Assembly: GCF_946187725.1 (NCBI RefSeq)
Contig: NZ_CAMHSK010000007.1
Location: 52,848 to 116,847 of the forward strand
DNA from: an uncultured Treponema sp.
Lineage (GTDB): Bacteria > Spirochaetota > Spirochaetia > Treponematales > Treponemataceae
DNA: 64,000 nucleotides
Direction: 5' to 3'
Below, in pieces: positions 45,284-52,806 of the stretch; positions within the stretch are counted from its first letter, which is position 1; the number at the start of each line of letters is the position of its first letter. The position numbers were made by a program, and so were the translations under genes. Under the pieces are notes generated by a model. The model searched no databases, was not told where the DNA came from, and saw only the letters and a program-made list of their open reading frames with translations.

Positions 45284-45931
45284 ATGTTTACCGGAATTAT
45301 AGAAGAAATCGGAATTATCAAAAGAGTCTCCATTGCGGGCAAGTCAGGAAGTCTTGAAATCACTGCCACAAAGGTGCTTCATGGCTCTAAAATCGGGGAT
45401 TCAATTGCTGTTAACGGTGTGTGCCTTACCGTGACTCAGATGAGCGAAAATTCATTTTCTGCGGATGTGATGGCCGAAACGCTCAGACGGACTTCACTTG
45501 CGTCTCTTTCGGCGGGAAGTCCTGTGAATCTTGAGCGGGCTATAAGTGCAGACGGAAGATTTGGCGGGCATATCGTCAGCGGGCACATTGACGGAACCGG
45601 CAGAATCATAAAACTTCAAAAAGAAGAAAATGCTGTCTGGGTTCATGTGAGTGCTGGCAGGGAGATTCTGGCTCTAATCGTTGAGAAAGGCTCAATCGCG
45701 ATTGACGGAATAAGCCTTACGGTCGCATCGGTGAATGAAACTGAATTCTGCGTGAGCATAATCCCTCATACGGCAAAAGAAACTACGCTCCTTTCAAAAA
45801 AAGTCGGTGATACGGTGAATCTTGAGAATGACATCATCGGAAAATATGTGCAAAAACTGCTTGGTGCAAGGGGAAGTGCTGATTCAGAAAGTCATAATCA
45901 AAAGCTCCTTGACTGGCTTTCTGAAAAATAG
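45284..45931 (+). CDS. ribE: Riboflavin synthase alpha chain
   Basis: Converts two molecules of 6,7-dimethyl-8-ribityllumazine to riboflavin. The 215-residue protein shows the internal duplication of the family: MFTGIIEEIG at the N-terminus, SIAVNGVCLTV near 45, GHIVSGHIDGTG near 98, and the second-half equivalent SIAIDGISLTVASV near 145. The start at 45284 is set by the conserved MFTGI. It lies 5 kb from ribBA-ribH rather than between ribD and ribBA. No FMN riboswitch is visible in the 100-nt upstream region. Confidence 0.95.
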   Translation: MFTGIIEEIGIIKRVSIAGKSGSLEITATKVLHGSKIGDSIAVNGVCLTVTQMSENSFSADVMAETLRRTSLASLSAGSPVNLERAISADGRFGGHIVSGHIDGTGRIIKLQKEENAVWVHVSAGREILALIVEKGSIAIDGISLTVASVNETEFCVSIIPHTAKETTLLSKKVGDTVNLENDIIGKYVQKLLGARGSADSESHNQKLLDWLSEK

Positions 45932-45966
45932 CAGGCACTAGCAGGCTCGTTTCGTAAAATGTCGTT

Positions 45967-46293
45967 TCAGGCTGGCGGGTGATTTTTCTTGAGCATGAAG
46001 TAAAGCTTTGTGAGTTCAGAGCGCAGTTCCCGGATTGTGTTCATTGCCTCGGCGTGAGACTCGTAACTTTGTGCTTCATGAAGGATTTCGTTTCGTGCGC
46101 CTTCAATCGTGAATTTCCGTTCATAAATCAGGTATTTGAGCCGGAGCACTATTTCAAAATCACGCTCTGTGTACACGCGGCGACCGCCCAAATCTTTGCG
46201 CGGGGCAAAACCTGGGATGACGGTCTCCCAGTAACGGAGAACATTTTGCTTGATGCCAGAGAGTTCTTCAACCTCGCCAATAGAATAGGTCAT
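45967..46293 (-). CDS. MerR-family transcriptional regulator
   Basis: A 108-residue DNA-binding protein: winged helix-turn-helix YSIGEVEELSGIKQNVLRYWE at residues 3-23, wing GGRRVYTERDFEIVLRLKYL near 36-55, and a short C-terminal coiled coil. It has no effector domain or metal-binding Cys cluster. Its start overlaps the end of der by 4 nt (ATGA-type coupling), so it is cotranscribed with der and ptsI. Its target is unknown. Confidence 0.88.
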   Translation of the reverse strand: MTYSIGEVEELSGIKQNVLRYWETVIPGFAPRKDLGGRRVYTERDFEIVLRLKYLIYERKFTIEGARNEILHEAQSYESHAEAMNTIRELRSELTKLYFMLKKNHPPA

Positions 46294-47900
46294 TCTTTTT
46301 CGTCAAACCTGTTTTCCCAGCGTTTTCGGCTTGCCTTCATGTTCAGTTCTACTGGAATCTGATCGAAGCCAAGGTCTTTCCTGATGGAATTCTTGAGATA
46401 AGTGACATAGCTTTCAGGAACATTGTCCGGGCTCGTGCAGAAAATACGGAATGAGACAGGATTTGAGCTGGTCTGGGTCATGTAGCGGATTTTGAAGTGA
46501 ATCGCTTTGCTTGCTGGCGGTGGATAATGGAAAAGCCAGTCCTGCAATGCCTTGTTGAGCGCGCTTGTTTCGACTTTGCGGGTAAGCTGCTCGTAAAGCT
46601 CGATTGTCTTGTTCAGAAGATCCTTGACTCCTTCGCCGTGAAGTGCCGAAAGAGGAAGAATCGGTGCCCAGTTCATGTGACCGAACATCGTCTTGATATA
46701 ATCGGTTGTGTCACGGAGAGTTTTTCGGCTCTGATCCTGCGTATCCCACTTGTTGAGTACAAAAATGATTCCACGCCCGCGTTCGTATGCGAGCGAGCAG
46801 ATTTTTTTGTCCTGGTCGGCAAGTCCTTCCTGTGAATCAATCATGAGGAATACGACATCGCATTTGTCGAGTGTTTTGATTGCACGGTTTACAGAGTAAT
46901 ATTCGACATTCTCATGGACTTTCTTTTTGCGCCTGATTCCGGCAGTGTCCATGATTTCAAAACTTCTGCCCGCGTATGTGAATTTGCCCTCGACGACATC
47001 ACGCGTGGTTCCCGCATAATCTGAGACAATTGATTTTTCTGAGTGCGTAAGGCGGTTTGAGAGGGTGGATTTTCCTGTGTTCGGCTTTCCCAGAATGGCG
47101 ATTCTGATTGGTGTCTGAGGCCGTTCGCCTTCTTCGACCTTTGAGAAATCAAGCCCCTCGTTGATTTTGCTTGCAAGCTCTGTGATGTGGTCGCCGTGGT
47201 CAGCGGAAATGAAAAGGAGCTCCTTGAATCCGTACTGAAGGTAATTCCATGCGACTGCTTCACCGCGGCCGCCTTCGCATTTGTTTACTGCGACGATGAC
47301 TTTGTTCCAGTATGGGCGCAAAAGATGAATGAATTCTTCGTCTTCACCGGTGATTGTGCCGGCTTCGAGCAGAAGCAAAATCTTGTCGGCCTTTTTGATT
47401 GTTTCGAGTGTTTTTTGAACGACAAGTTCATCCATTTCTGATTCGCGGCTTTTTAAGTCACGGTCAAGTTTGTATCCGCCAGTGTCCACGAGATTGACAG
47501 GTTTTCCTAAAATGAATGCCGTTGCTTCAACAGGGTCGCGTGTGACGCCTGGAGTCGGATCAACGATTGCAAGACGGCGATGCATGAACCGGTTGAAAAG
47601 GGTTGATTTTCCGACATTCGGGCGGCCTGCAATCACTACGAGAGGAAGATTCACATAGTATTTCGATGTGTCAAATCCTTCTTTTTGAGCGGCAAGAATG
47701 TAATCGTTATAGTCAGGGGCAAGCTCAGAAGAGCTACCATCGTCTGAAGCGGAGTCGCTTGTGTCATCAATATTCCAGTCTTCTGAATCGCTGTCATCTG
47801 AGTTATCGACAGCTTCGATGCCTTCATTTTGAAGTTCTGCCTGTTCGGCTTTCTTTGGCTTTGGTTTTGAGAAATCTGGTTTGTGTTTTCGTTTTGCCAT
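46290..47900 (-). CDS. der: Ribosome-assembly GTPase Der (EngA)
   Basis: Double GTPase required for 50S subunit maturation. The 536-residue protein has G domain 1 (GRPNVGKSTLFNR near residue 93, DTGGY, NKCEG) and G domain 2 (GKPNTGKSTLSNR near 270, DTAGI, NKWD), then a KH-like domain ending NRFDEKE. The first roughly 85 residues are an acidic, Ser/Asp-rich extension (DNSDDSDSEDWNIDD) not found in most Der proteins. AGGAA precedes ATG. It starts 10 nt after the ptsI stop codon. Confidence 0.95.
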   Translation of the reverse strand: MAKRKHKPDFSKPKPKKAEQAELQNEGIEAVDNSDDSDSEDWNIDDTSDSASDDGSSSELAPDYNDYILAAQKEGFDTSKYYVNLPLVVIAGRPNVGKSTLFNRFMHRRLAIVDPTPGVTRDPVEATAFILGKPVNLVDTGGYKLDRDLKSRESEMDELVVQKTLETIKKADKILLLLEAGTITGEDEEFIHLLRPYWNKVIVAVNKCEGGRGEAVAWNYLQYGFKELLFISADHGDHITELASKINEGLDFSKVEEGERPQTPIRIAILGKPNTGKSTLSNRLTHSEKSIVSDYAGTTRDVVEGKFTYAGRSFEIMDTAGIRRKKKVHENVEYYSVNRAIKTLDKCDVVFLMIDSQEGLADQDKKICSLAYERGRGIIFVLNKWDTQDQSRKTLRDTTDYIKTMFGHMNWAPILPLSALHGEGVKDLLNKTIELYEQLTRKVETSALNKALQDWLFHYPPPASKAIHFKIRYMTQTSSNPVSFRIFCTSPDNVPESYVTYLKNSIRKDLGFDQIPVELNMKASRKRWENRFDEKE

Positions 47901-47910
47901 AGATGTTTCC

Positions 47911-49629
47911 TTAAAGTGCGTTGAGTTTTTTTGAGGAAATAGCTTTTAGCTCTGCAATACTGATTCTTGAGAGAAGCTCCTTTACTGTCGTGATGAGTTT
48001 TGGACTCATACTCAGCGTGCGCACGCCCATTCCCGCAAGGACAAGGACGCTTTCGGTGCGGCTGGCCATTTCACCACAGACTGAAACTGGAATGCCGGCA
48101 TTTGCTGCTTCTTCGATGGTTTTGTGGAGCAGTCGGAGAACAGCAAGATGGAATTCATCGTAAAGTTGTGCGACGAGCGAATTTTCACGGTCAACGCCGA
48201 TTGTATATTGGGTTAAGTCATTGCTTCCGATTGAGAAGAAATCGCTGACTTTTGCAAGACAGTCTGAAATCACGGCGGCTGCTGCGGTTTCGACCATGAT
48301 TCCGATTGGAACTGAAGGGTTAAACGGAATGTTTTCGGATTTGAGTTCTTCACGGACTTTTGCGGCGATTGCGAGCGCTTCTTCGACTTGATCAACGCTC
48401 GTGATGAGAGGAAGCATGATTTTAAGGTTGCCGTAAATGCTTGCCCGGTATAAGGCGCGGAACTGAGTCCGGAGAATCTGCGGATTTGCAAGTGCGAGAC
48501 GGATTGCGCGAAGCCCCATCAGAGGATTTTTTTCTTCGCTTGCCGAATGAGAGACATCGAGTGAAGTGATGATTTTATCGCCGCCTGCATCAAGAGTGCG
48601 GATTGTGACCGGCTTGCCCTTCATTGTTTCAAGGACATTTTTGTAGGCGTTGAACTGGCTTTCTTCACTGAAAGCGGCGGCCTTTGCATGAGCCGCACCC
48701 ATGTTTTTGTTCGCCTCGCTCATGAAAAGGAATTCCGTTCGGAAAAGGCCGATTCCGTCAGCGCCTTCCTTCATGGCAAGACGGGCTTCATCAACCGTAC
48801 CGATATTTGCCATGAGCTGGAACCGCTCGCCGTCAGAGGTCTGTGCGGGCAGGTCACGGTATTTCTTGAGCTTTTCTGCGTGTTCCTCTGCAATCTGGAT
48901 TTTTTTCTGATAATCCGCAAGTGTCGCTTCATCCGGGGATTCGATTACTTCACCGACATCGCCGTCAACAACGACAATCGAATCAGGATTTATTTCGTCG
49001 AGAATGTTTTCAATGTCAAAAACGGCAGGAATTCCGTAGTTTCGTGCGAGAATGCCTACATGCGAAGAAACACCGCCATCTGTGAGCGCGATTCCGGCAA
49101 TCTTTCGTTTTGAGAGAATTACCGTGTCGCTTGGGCTCATTGCTTTGGCAACGATTACGGCACCATCAGGCACATTTTCTATGTTAAAAGGATGAAAGTC
49201 GAGAAGGTCGTTAAGAACGCGACCGAAAATGTCACAAATGTCTTCAGAACGCTCCGCAAGGTAGGCATTACCGCTTGAACGGAGCCTGTCGGCATAGAGT
49301 TCGGTTTTTTGGTTCAATACATATTCAATGGAATAATTTGATTCATCGAATGTTCTTCGTACATCACCCAAAAATTCGGGGTCCTGAAGCATGAGGAAGT
49401 AAGTTTCAAAAATCTCTGACTGAACTTTGTCGCCTTTTACTTCATCGAGCTGGGCTGCAATCTGACCTGTGACTTTAGCAAGAGAGCGGTCAAATCGTTC
49501 CAGTTGTTTGGGTTTTTCTTCCGGCCGGATTTTTCGTGAGGAAATAACGCGTTTTTCTGATTCAGGAATTACAAAAGCCCTGCCGATACCGATTCCGCTA
49601 GAAGCAGAGAGACCCAAAAGAACATTCAT
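47911..49629 (-). CDS. ptsI: Phosphoenolpyruvate-protein phosphotransferase (enzyme I)
   Basis: First enzyme of the PTS, transferring phosphate from PEP to HPr. The 572-residue length is standard. The active His is in GGVSSHVGILARNYG near residue 190. PEP-binding motifs GLFRTEFLFM near 300, MVETAAAA near 455 and SIGSNDLTQY near 475 are present, as is the catalytic Cys in PVSVCGEMASR near 530. No ptsH, ptsK or EII gene is in the window, so it may serve regulation rather than transport. A near-consensus promoter ends 6 nt before the ATG. Confidence 0.94.
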   Translation of the reverse strand: MNVLLGLSASSGIGIGRAFVIPESEKRVISSRKIRPEEKPKQLERFDRSLAKVTGQIAAQLDEVKGDKVQSEIFETYFLMLQDPEFLGDVRRTFDESNYSIEYVLNQKTELYADRLRSSGNAYLAERSEDICDIFGRVLNDLLDFHPFNIENVPDGAVIVAKAMSPSDTVILSKRKIAGIALTDGGVSSHVGILARNYGIPAVFDIENILDEINPDSIVVVDGDVGEVIESPDEATLADYQKKIQIAEEHAEKLKKYRDLPAQTSDGERFQLMANIGTVDEARLAMKEGADGIGLFRTEFLFMSEANKNMGAAHAKAAAFSEESQFNAYKNVLETMKGKPVTIRTLDAGGDKIITSLDVSHSASEEKNPLMGLRAIRLALANPQILRTQFRALYRASIYGNLKIMLPLITSVDQVEEALAIAAKVREELKSENIPFNPSVPIGIMVETAAAAVISDCLAKVSDFFSIGSNDLTQYTIGVDRENSLVAQLYDEFHLAVLRLLHKTIEEAANAGIPVSVCGEMASRTESVLVLAGMGVRTLSMSPKLITTVKELLSRISIAELKAISSKKLNAL

Positions 49630-49635
49630 ATTATA

Positions 49636-49664
49636 ATTCTATTATTATAGAAGAAAAAAGTCAA
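49636..49664 (-). promoter_or_regulatory. Promoter of ptsI-der-merR (leaderless type)
   Basis: Minus-strand TTGACT (49664-49659), 17-nt spacer, TAGAAT (49641-49636), then 6 nt to ATG. A second TATAAT-like string abuts the ATG but has no matching -35. Confidence 0.65.
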
Positions 49665-49741
49665 ACAAAGGATTTTGCATGGTCTGAAGGTGTTCGAAAG
49701 GGATAAGAACGGTAAGATAGTTTCAAAACGAAATTAGATAT

Positions 49742-50020
49742 TTATTTCCCTTTATGGTAATGGGTTTTGCATTGAACTATGTGCAAAATTCCTTCATCGT
49801 CAATACGATACACAAGCCTGTCTTTTCCTGTGATTTCCCTGCTCCAGTAACCGCTCATTTCATGTCTTAGCGGTTCAGGTTTTCCAATTCCTTTATCAAC
49901 ACCGTTGCGCTGAATGTCTTTTATAAGTTTGAAGATTTGCTTTAAACTCTTGGCTTCGTGATTTTCAACATAACTTGTAAAATCTTCCCATGCAAGCGGA
50001 GTCCAAATTATATCTGTCAT
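49742..50020 (-). CDS. Txe/YoeB-family toxin
   Basis: A 92-residue ribosome-dependent mRNA interferase. Family signature: IGKPEPLRHEMSGYWSREI near residues 48-66, RLVYRI near 71 and a C-terminal THYH. The fold and length match YoeB/Txe. It overlaps the antitoxin gene by 4 nt (ATGA). Unusually its partner is a RelB/DinJ-type rather than a YefM-type antitoxin. Confidence 0.9.
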   Translation of the reverse strand: MTDIIWTPLAWEDFTSYVENHEAKSLKQIFKLIKDIQRNGVDKGIGKPEPLRHEMSGYWSREITGKDRLVYRIDDEGILHIVQCKTHYHKGK

Positions 50021-50277
50021 TCCATAATCTCCTCTAGCGAATGTTTTACCGTATTTCCTGCTCTATCCTGTGCGATTGACTCTGACAGAACTTTCATGTT
50101 TTCGGCAGAATAAAATGCAGGCTCTTTTGCCTTTAATGCAAAAGGAATACCATTCTCACGGATTGTCGCCTTTACGAACGCAGTAACTGCACTCGTGATG
50201 TTGAGACCAATTTCTTTGCAGATGTTTTCAAAATCAAGTTTGTCTGTGTCGTCAATTTTAATAGATAATGTCGTCAT
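50017..50277 (-). CDS. RelB/DinJ-family antitoxin
   Basis: An 86-residue protein with an N-terminal ribbon-helix-helix (TTLSIKIDDTDKLDFENICK, then GLNITSAVTAFVKATIRENGIPF) and a toxin-neutralising C-terminal tail. It should bind the toxin and repress its own promoter. AGGAG precedes ATG. The promoter lies at 50309-50338. Confidence 0.88.
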   Translation of the reverse strand: MTTLSIKIDDTDKLDFENICKEIGLNITSAVTAFVKATIRENGIPFALKAKEPAFYSAENMKVLSESIAQDRAGNTVKHSLEEIME

Positions 50278-50290
50278 TGGTGTCTCCTGT

Positions 50291-50338
50291 GTAATACTCA
50301 GTAAGTAAATAGTAATACATATTGAGAAAATCTGTCAA
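50291..50338 (-). promoter_or_regulatory. Toxin-antitoxin promoter with direct-repeat operator
   Basis: Minus-strand TTGACA (50338-50333), 18-nt spacer, TACTAT (50314-50309). The plus-strand heptamer GTAATAC occurs at 50291-50297 and 50312-50318, 21 bp apart; the second overlaps the -10 box. This suits autorepression by the antitoxin. Confidence 0.65.
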
Positions 50339-50365
50339 GGTAGTCTGTTGCCGCTACCTAGACAG
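50332..50365. promoter_or_regulatory. Inverted repeat between toxin-antitoxin and ribBA genes
   Basis: CTGTCAAGGTAG (50332-50343) and CTACCTAGACAG (50354-50365) pair over 12 bp with one mismatch and a 10-nt loop. The left arm contains the -35 box of the toxin-antitoxin promoter. Confidence 0.55.
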
Positions 50366-50370
50366 ATTTA

Positions 50371-50394
50371 TTGCATTATGTTAACATAATGCAA
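50371..50394. promoter_or_regulatory. Perfect 24-bp palindrome upstream of ribBA
   Basis: TTGCATTATGTT is followed directly by its reverse complement AACATAATGCAA with no spacer. It ends 9 nt before the ribBA start. Perfect loopless symmetry points to a DNA-binding dimer site rather than an RNA hairpin. Confidence 0.7.
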
Positions 50395-50403
50395 CTTTAC
50401 TCT

Positions 50404-51624
50404 ATGTCATTTCACTACAACACAATTGAAGAAGCGCTTGCAGATTTGCGGGCTGGAAAAATCATTTTAGTTTCGGACGATGAAGACCGCGAGAATGAGG
50501 GCGACATGATTTGTGCGGCGGAATTTGCCACGCAGAAGAATGTCAATATCATGGCGAGTCATGCCAAAGGCTTAATCTGTATGCCTATGAGTCAGAGCCT
50601 TGCCTTGAAGCTTGGGCTTTACCCGATGGTAGCTGAGAACACCGACAATCACGAAACGGCTTTTACGGTCTCAATCGACCACATTTCCACCACAACAGGA
50701 ATTTCGGCCAAAGAACGCTCGGTTACGGCAATGAAGTGTATCGATGATTCTTCTGTCGCCACTGATTTCCGCCGTCCTGGTCACATGTTTCCGCTCGTTG
50801 CGCGAAAGGGCGGCGTTCTTGTTCGGAACGGTCACACGGAGGCAACGGTTGATTTATGCCGTCTTGCAGGCTTAAAAGAGTGCGGTCTTTGCTGCGAAAT
50901 CATGGATGATGACGGAACCATGATGCGCACTCCGAAGCTTCAGGAAATGGCCCAGAAATTCGGATTCAAGTTCATCACTATCAAGGCTTTGCAGGACTAT
51001 TGCCGCGTAAATGAAAAGCATGTCGTGCGTGAGGCAAAGGCAAAGCTCCCTACGGAATATGGTGATTTTGACATTTACGGCTATGTGAACGACATCACGG
51101 GCGAGCATCATGTTGCGCTTGTAAAAGGTGAGATTGGTTCGGGCGAAAATGTTCTTTGCCGCGTTCATTCTGAGTGCCTGACTGGTGATGTTTTTGGTTC
51201 CAGAAGATGTGACTGCGGCCCTCAGCTTCAGGCTGCGATGAAGCGCGTGAATGAAGAGGGCAGGGGTGTCATTCTTTACATGCGTCAGGAAGGTCGTGGA
51301 ATCGGTTTAATCAACAAGCTCAAGGCATACAAGTTGCAGGAAGACGGCCTGGATACGGTTGAGGCAAATGTCAAGCTGGGATTCAAGCCGGATTTGCGTG
51401 AATATTGGATTGGTGCCCAGATTTTGCGTGATTTGGGGTGCCAGTCGCTCAGGCTTTTGACAAACAATCCAGAAAAAATCTACGGGCTCGACGGATTCGG
51501 CCTCAAAGTGAGCGAGCGCGTTCCAATCGAAATTCCGCCTCAGGTTTACGATGCCTTTTATTTGAGAACAAAGCGTGATAGAATGGGGCATATTTTTAAT
51601 GAGGAATTAGAAATTAGGAGTTAA
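50404..51624 (+). CDS. ribBA: Bifunctional 3,4-dihydroxy-2-butanone-4-phosphate synthase / GTP cyclohydrolase II
   Basis: Supplies both precursors of riboflavin. The 406-residue protein has the DHBP synthase domain ([18 protein letters not shown] near residue 28, RRPGHMFPL near 128, [16 protein letters not shown] near 150) and the cyclohydrolase II domain ([21 protein letters not shown] near 255 with zinc Cys residues, [11 protein letters not shown] near 290, LLTNNPEKI near 355). I chose the ATG at 50404 (MSFHYN); an earlier in-frame ATG lies in the palindrome. No Shine-Dalgarno site is visible, and no FMN riboswitch. ribH follows 4 nt later. Confidence 0.95.
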   Translation: MSFHYNTIEEALADLRAGKIILVSDDEDRENEGDMICAAEFATQKNVNIMASHAKGLICMPMSQSLALKLGLYPMVAENTDNHETAFTVSIDHISTTTGISAKERSVTAMKCIDDSSVATDFRRPGHMFPLVARKGGVLVRNGHTEATVDLCRLAGLKECGLCCEIMDDDGTMMRTPKLQEMAQKFGFKFITIKALQDYCRVNEKHVVREAKAKLPTEYGDFDIYGYVNDITGEHHVALVKGEIGSGENVLCRVHSECLTGDVFGSRRCDCGPQLQAAMKRVNEEGRGVILYMRQEGRGIGLINKLKAYKLQEDGLDTVEANVKLGFKPDLREYWIGAQILRDLGCQSLRLLTNNPEKIYGLDGFGLKVSERVPIEIPPQVYDAFYLRTKRDRMGHIFNEELEIRS

Positions 51625-51628
51625 CAAT

Positions 51629-52102
51629 ATGAATGAAATCAACTTAATCGAAGGAAAACTGGTTGCTCCAGAAGGAATGAAGGTTGCCATTGTCGCAAGC
51701 CGATTTAATGAAATCATCGTGAACAAATTGCTTGGCGGTGCGGTTGACGGTCTTGTTCGCCACGGTGTCGAAGAAAAAAACATCACTGCTGTCTGGGTTC
51801 CGGGTGCGTTTGAAATCCCTGTCATCTGTGACAAACTTGCGGCAAGCAAAAAATATGATGCGGTAATCGCTGTTGGTGCCGTAATCCGTGGCTCAACGAC
51901 ACATTATGACTATGTTTGCGCAGAAGTCTCAAAGGGCGTCGCGCAGGCAAGCTTCAAAAATGGCGTTCCTGTTCTTTTCGGCGTGATTACAACCGAGAAT
52001 ATTGAGCAGGCCATCGAGCGCGCAGGAAGCAAGGCCGGCAATAAGGGCTATGATTGTGCATTGGGTGCAATCGAAATGGCTAATCTCATGAAGCAACTGT
52101 AA
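51629..52102 (+). CDS. ribH: 6,7-dimethyl-8-ribityllumazine synthase
   Basis: Condenses the two products of the RibBA branch to the lumazine precursor of riboflavin. The 157-residue length is standard. Motifs: [17 protein letters not shown] near residue 23, VPGAFEIPV near 55, [15 protein letters not shown] near 80 (catalytic His in THYDY) and [16 protein letters not shown] near 112. AGGAG precedes ATG. With ribBA it forms an operon; ribE is separate at 45284 and ribD is not in the window. Confidence 0.96.
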   Translation: MNEINLIEGKLVAPEGMKVAIVASRFNEIIVNKLLGGAVDGLVRHGVEEKNITAVWVPGAFEIPVICDKLAASKKYDAVIAVGAVIRGSTTHYDYVCAEVSKGVAQASFKNGVPVLFGVITTENIEQAIERAGSKAGNKGYDCALGAIEMANLMKQL

Positions 52103-52160
52103 AAATCTTCTGGAATTTCATTTTTCATAGTAGCTGGAATAAGTTTTTTCTTTGTTTCTA

Positions 52161-52189
52161 TTGACCGAAACATAAAATATTCTTACAAT
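52161..52189 (+). promoter_or_regulatory. Promoter of 52200 gene (leaderless type)
   Basis: TTGACC (52161-52166), 17-nt spacer, TACAAT (52184-52189), then 10 nt to ATG. Confidence 0.65.
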
Positions 52190-52199
52190 TCTAGTTACT

Positions 52200-52730
52200 A
52201 TGAATAGCAACGGCGCAATTGAGAAAATTTATCAATCTTTTGAGAGGTACTACACTGTATCCACACAGAATGTAGAAGCCCCGTTCGTTGCAGAAGCTGT
52301 ATTCAAATCCCACAATGAGCAGTATTTTTTAATCAAGGCCGCCAAAGTTGCGGACATCGACTCCAACGATTTCGTATTCTTTTATTCTGATGAAGACTCG
52401 TCGGGAAGTTTGGAGAATGGTTCTCTTTCTATAGAAAAAATCACGGAACTTGCACAAATCGCCTGGAAGCGCGGGCTTTCTCGGATTTCTCCATATTATG
52501 GGCACCGCAACACGGATGTTACTCTGGTGATTCTTTCCGAAAAAATCGATGAAAAATCCATCAGGCAAATCAAAAAAATCAATTATTACAAATCATATAA
52601 ATTCGGTTTTTATGGCTGGAGTTCGTTCAGGCTTCTGGTTTATGAAACTTCAACAGGCCGAACCGTTACAAATCGCCGCGGTTCTGACTTGAAGAAAATC
52701 GTAACTCAGAGTTTGGCCAAAGCCAGCTAA
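52200..52730 (+). CDS. Hypothetical cytoplasmic protein (176 aa)
   Basis: I do not recognise a family. The 176-residue protein has no signal peptide or membrane helix. An alternating beta/alpha pattern (EAVFKSHNEQYFLIKAAKVA, DVTLVILSEKIDEKSIRQIKKI, FRLLVYETSTGRTVTNRRG) suggests an alpha/beta domain, perhaps nuclease- or receptor-like, but no catalytic pattern is certain. It has its own promoter immediately before the ATG and no Shine-Dalgarno site. It lies alone between ribH and cstA in the same direction. Confidence 0.7.
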   Translation: MNSNGAIEKIYQSFERYYTVSTQNVEAPFVAEAVFKSHNEQYFLIKAAKVADIDSNDFVFFYSDEDSSGSLENGSLSIEKITELAQIAWKRGLSRISPYYGHRNTDVTLVILSEKIDEKSIRQIKKINYYKSYKFGFYGWSSFRLLVYETSTGRTVTNRRGSDLKKIVTQSLAKAS

Positions 52731-52757
52731 ATTTAAAAAGTTTTCCAAAGGGGGATT

Positions 52758-52775
52758 CGTTGCGTCCATGCAACG
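52758..52775 (+). promoter_or_regulatory. Hairpin in cstA leader with nearby GGA motifs
   Basis: CGTTGC-GTCCAT-GCAACG lies 32 nt before the cstA start. GGA occurs in GGGGGA before it and in GGAGGA and AGGAG after it. The arrangement is compatible with CsrA control, which is established for cstA in Escherichia coli; here it is inference. Confidence 0.4.
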
Positions 52776-52806
52776 CCGTTTTCGCGGAGGAAAAAGGAGT
52801 AAATGA

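Noticed and set aside
49665..49741. Short frame ending FERDKNGKIVSKRN
   Set aside because: Only about 20 codons without a start; may be a relic but cannot be assigned.
50295..50403. FMN riboswitch upstream of ribBA
   Set aside because: The interval is too short and lacks the conserved RFN-element blocks; it holds a palindrome and the toxin-antitoxin promoter instead.
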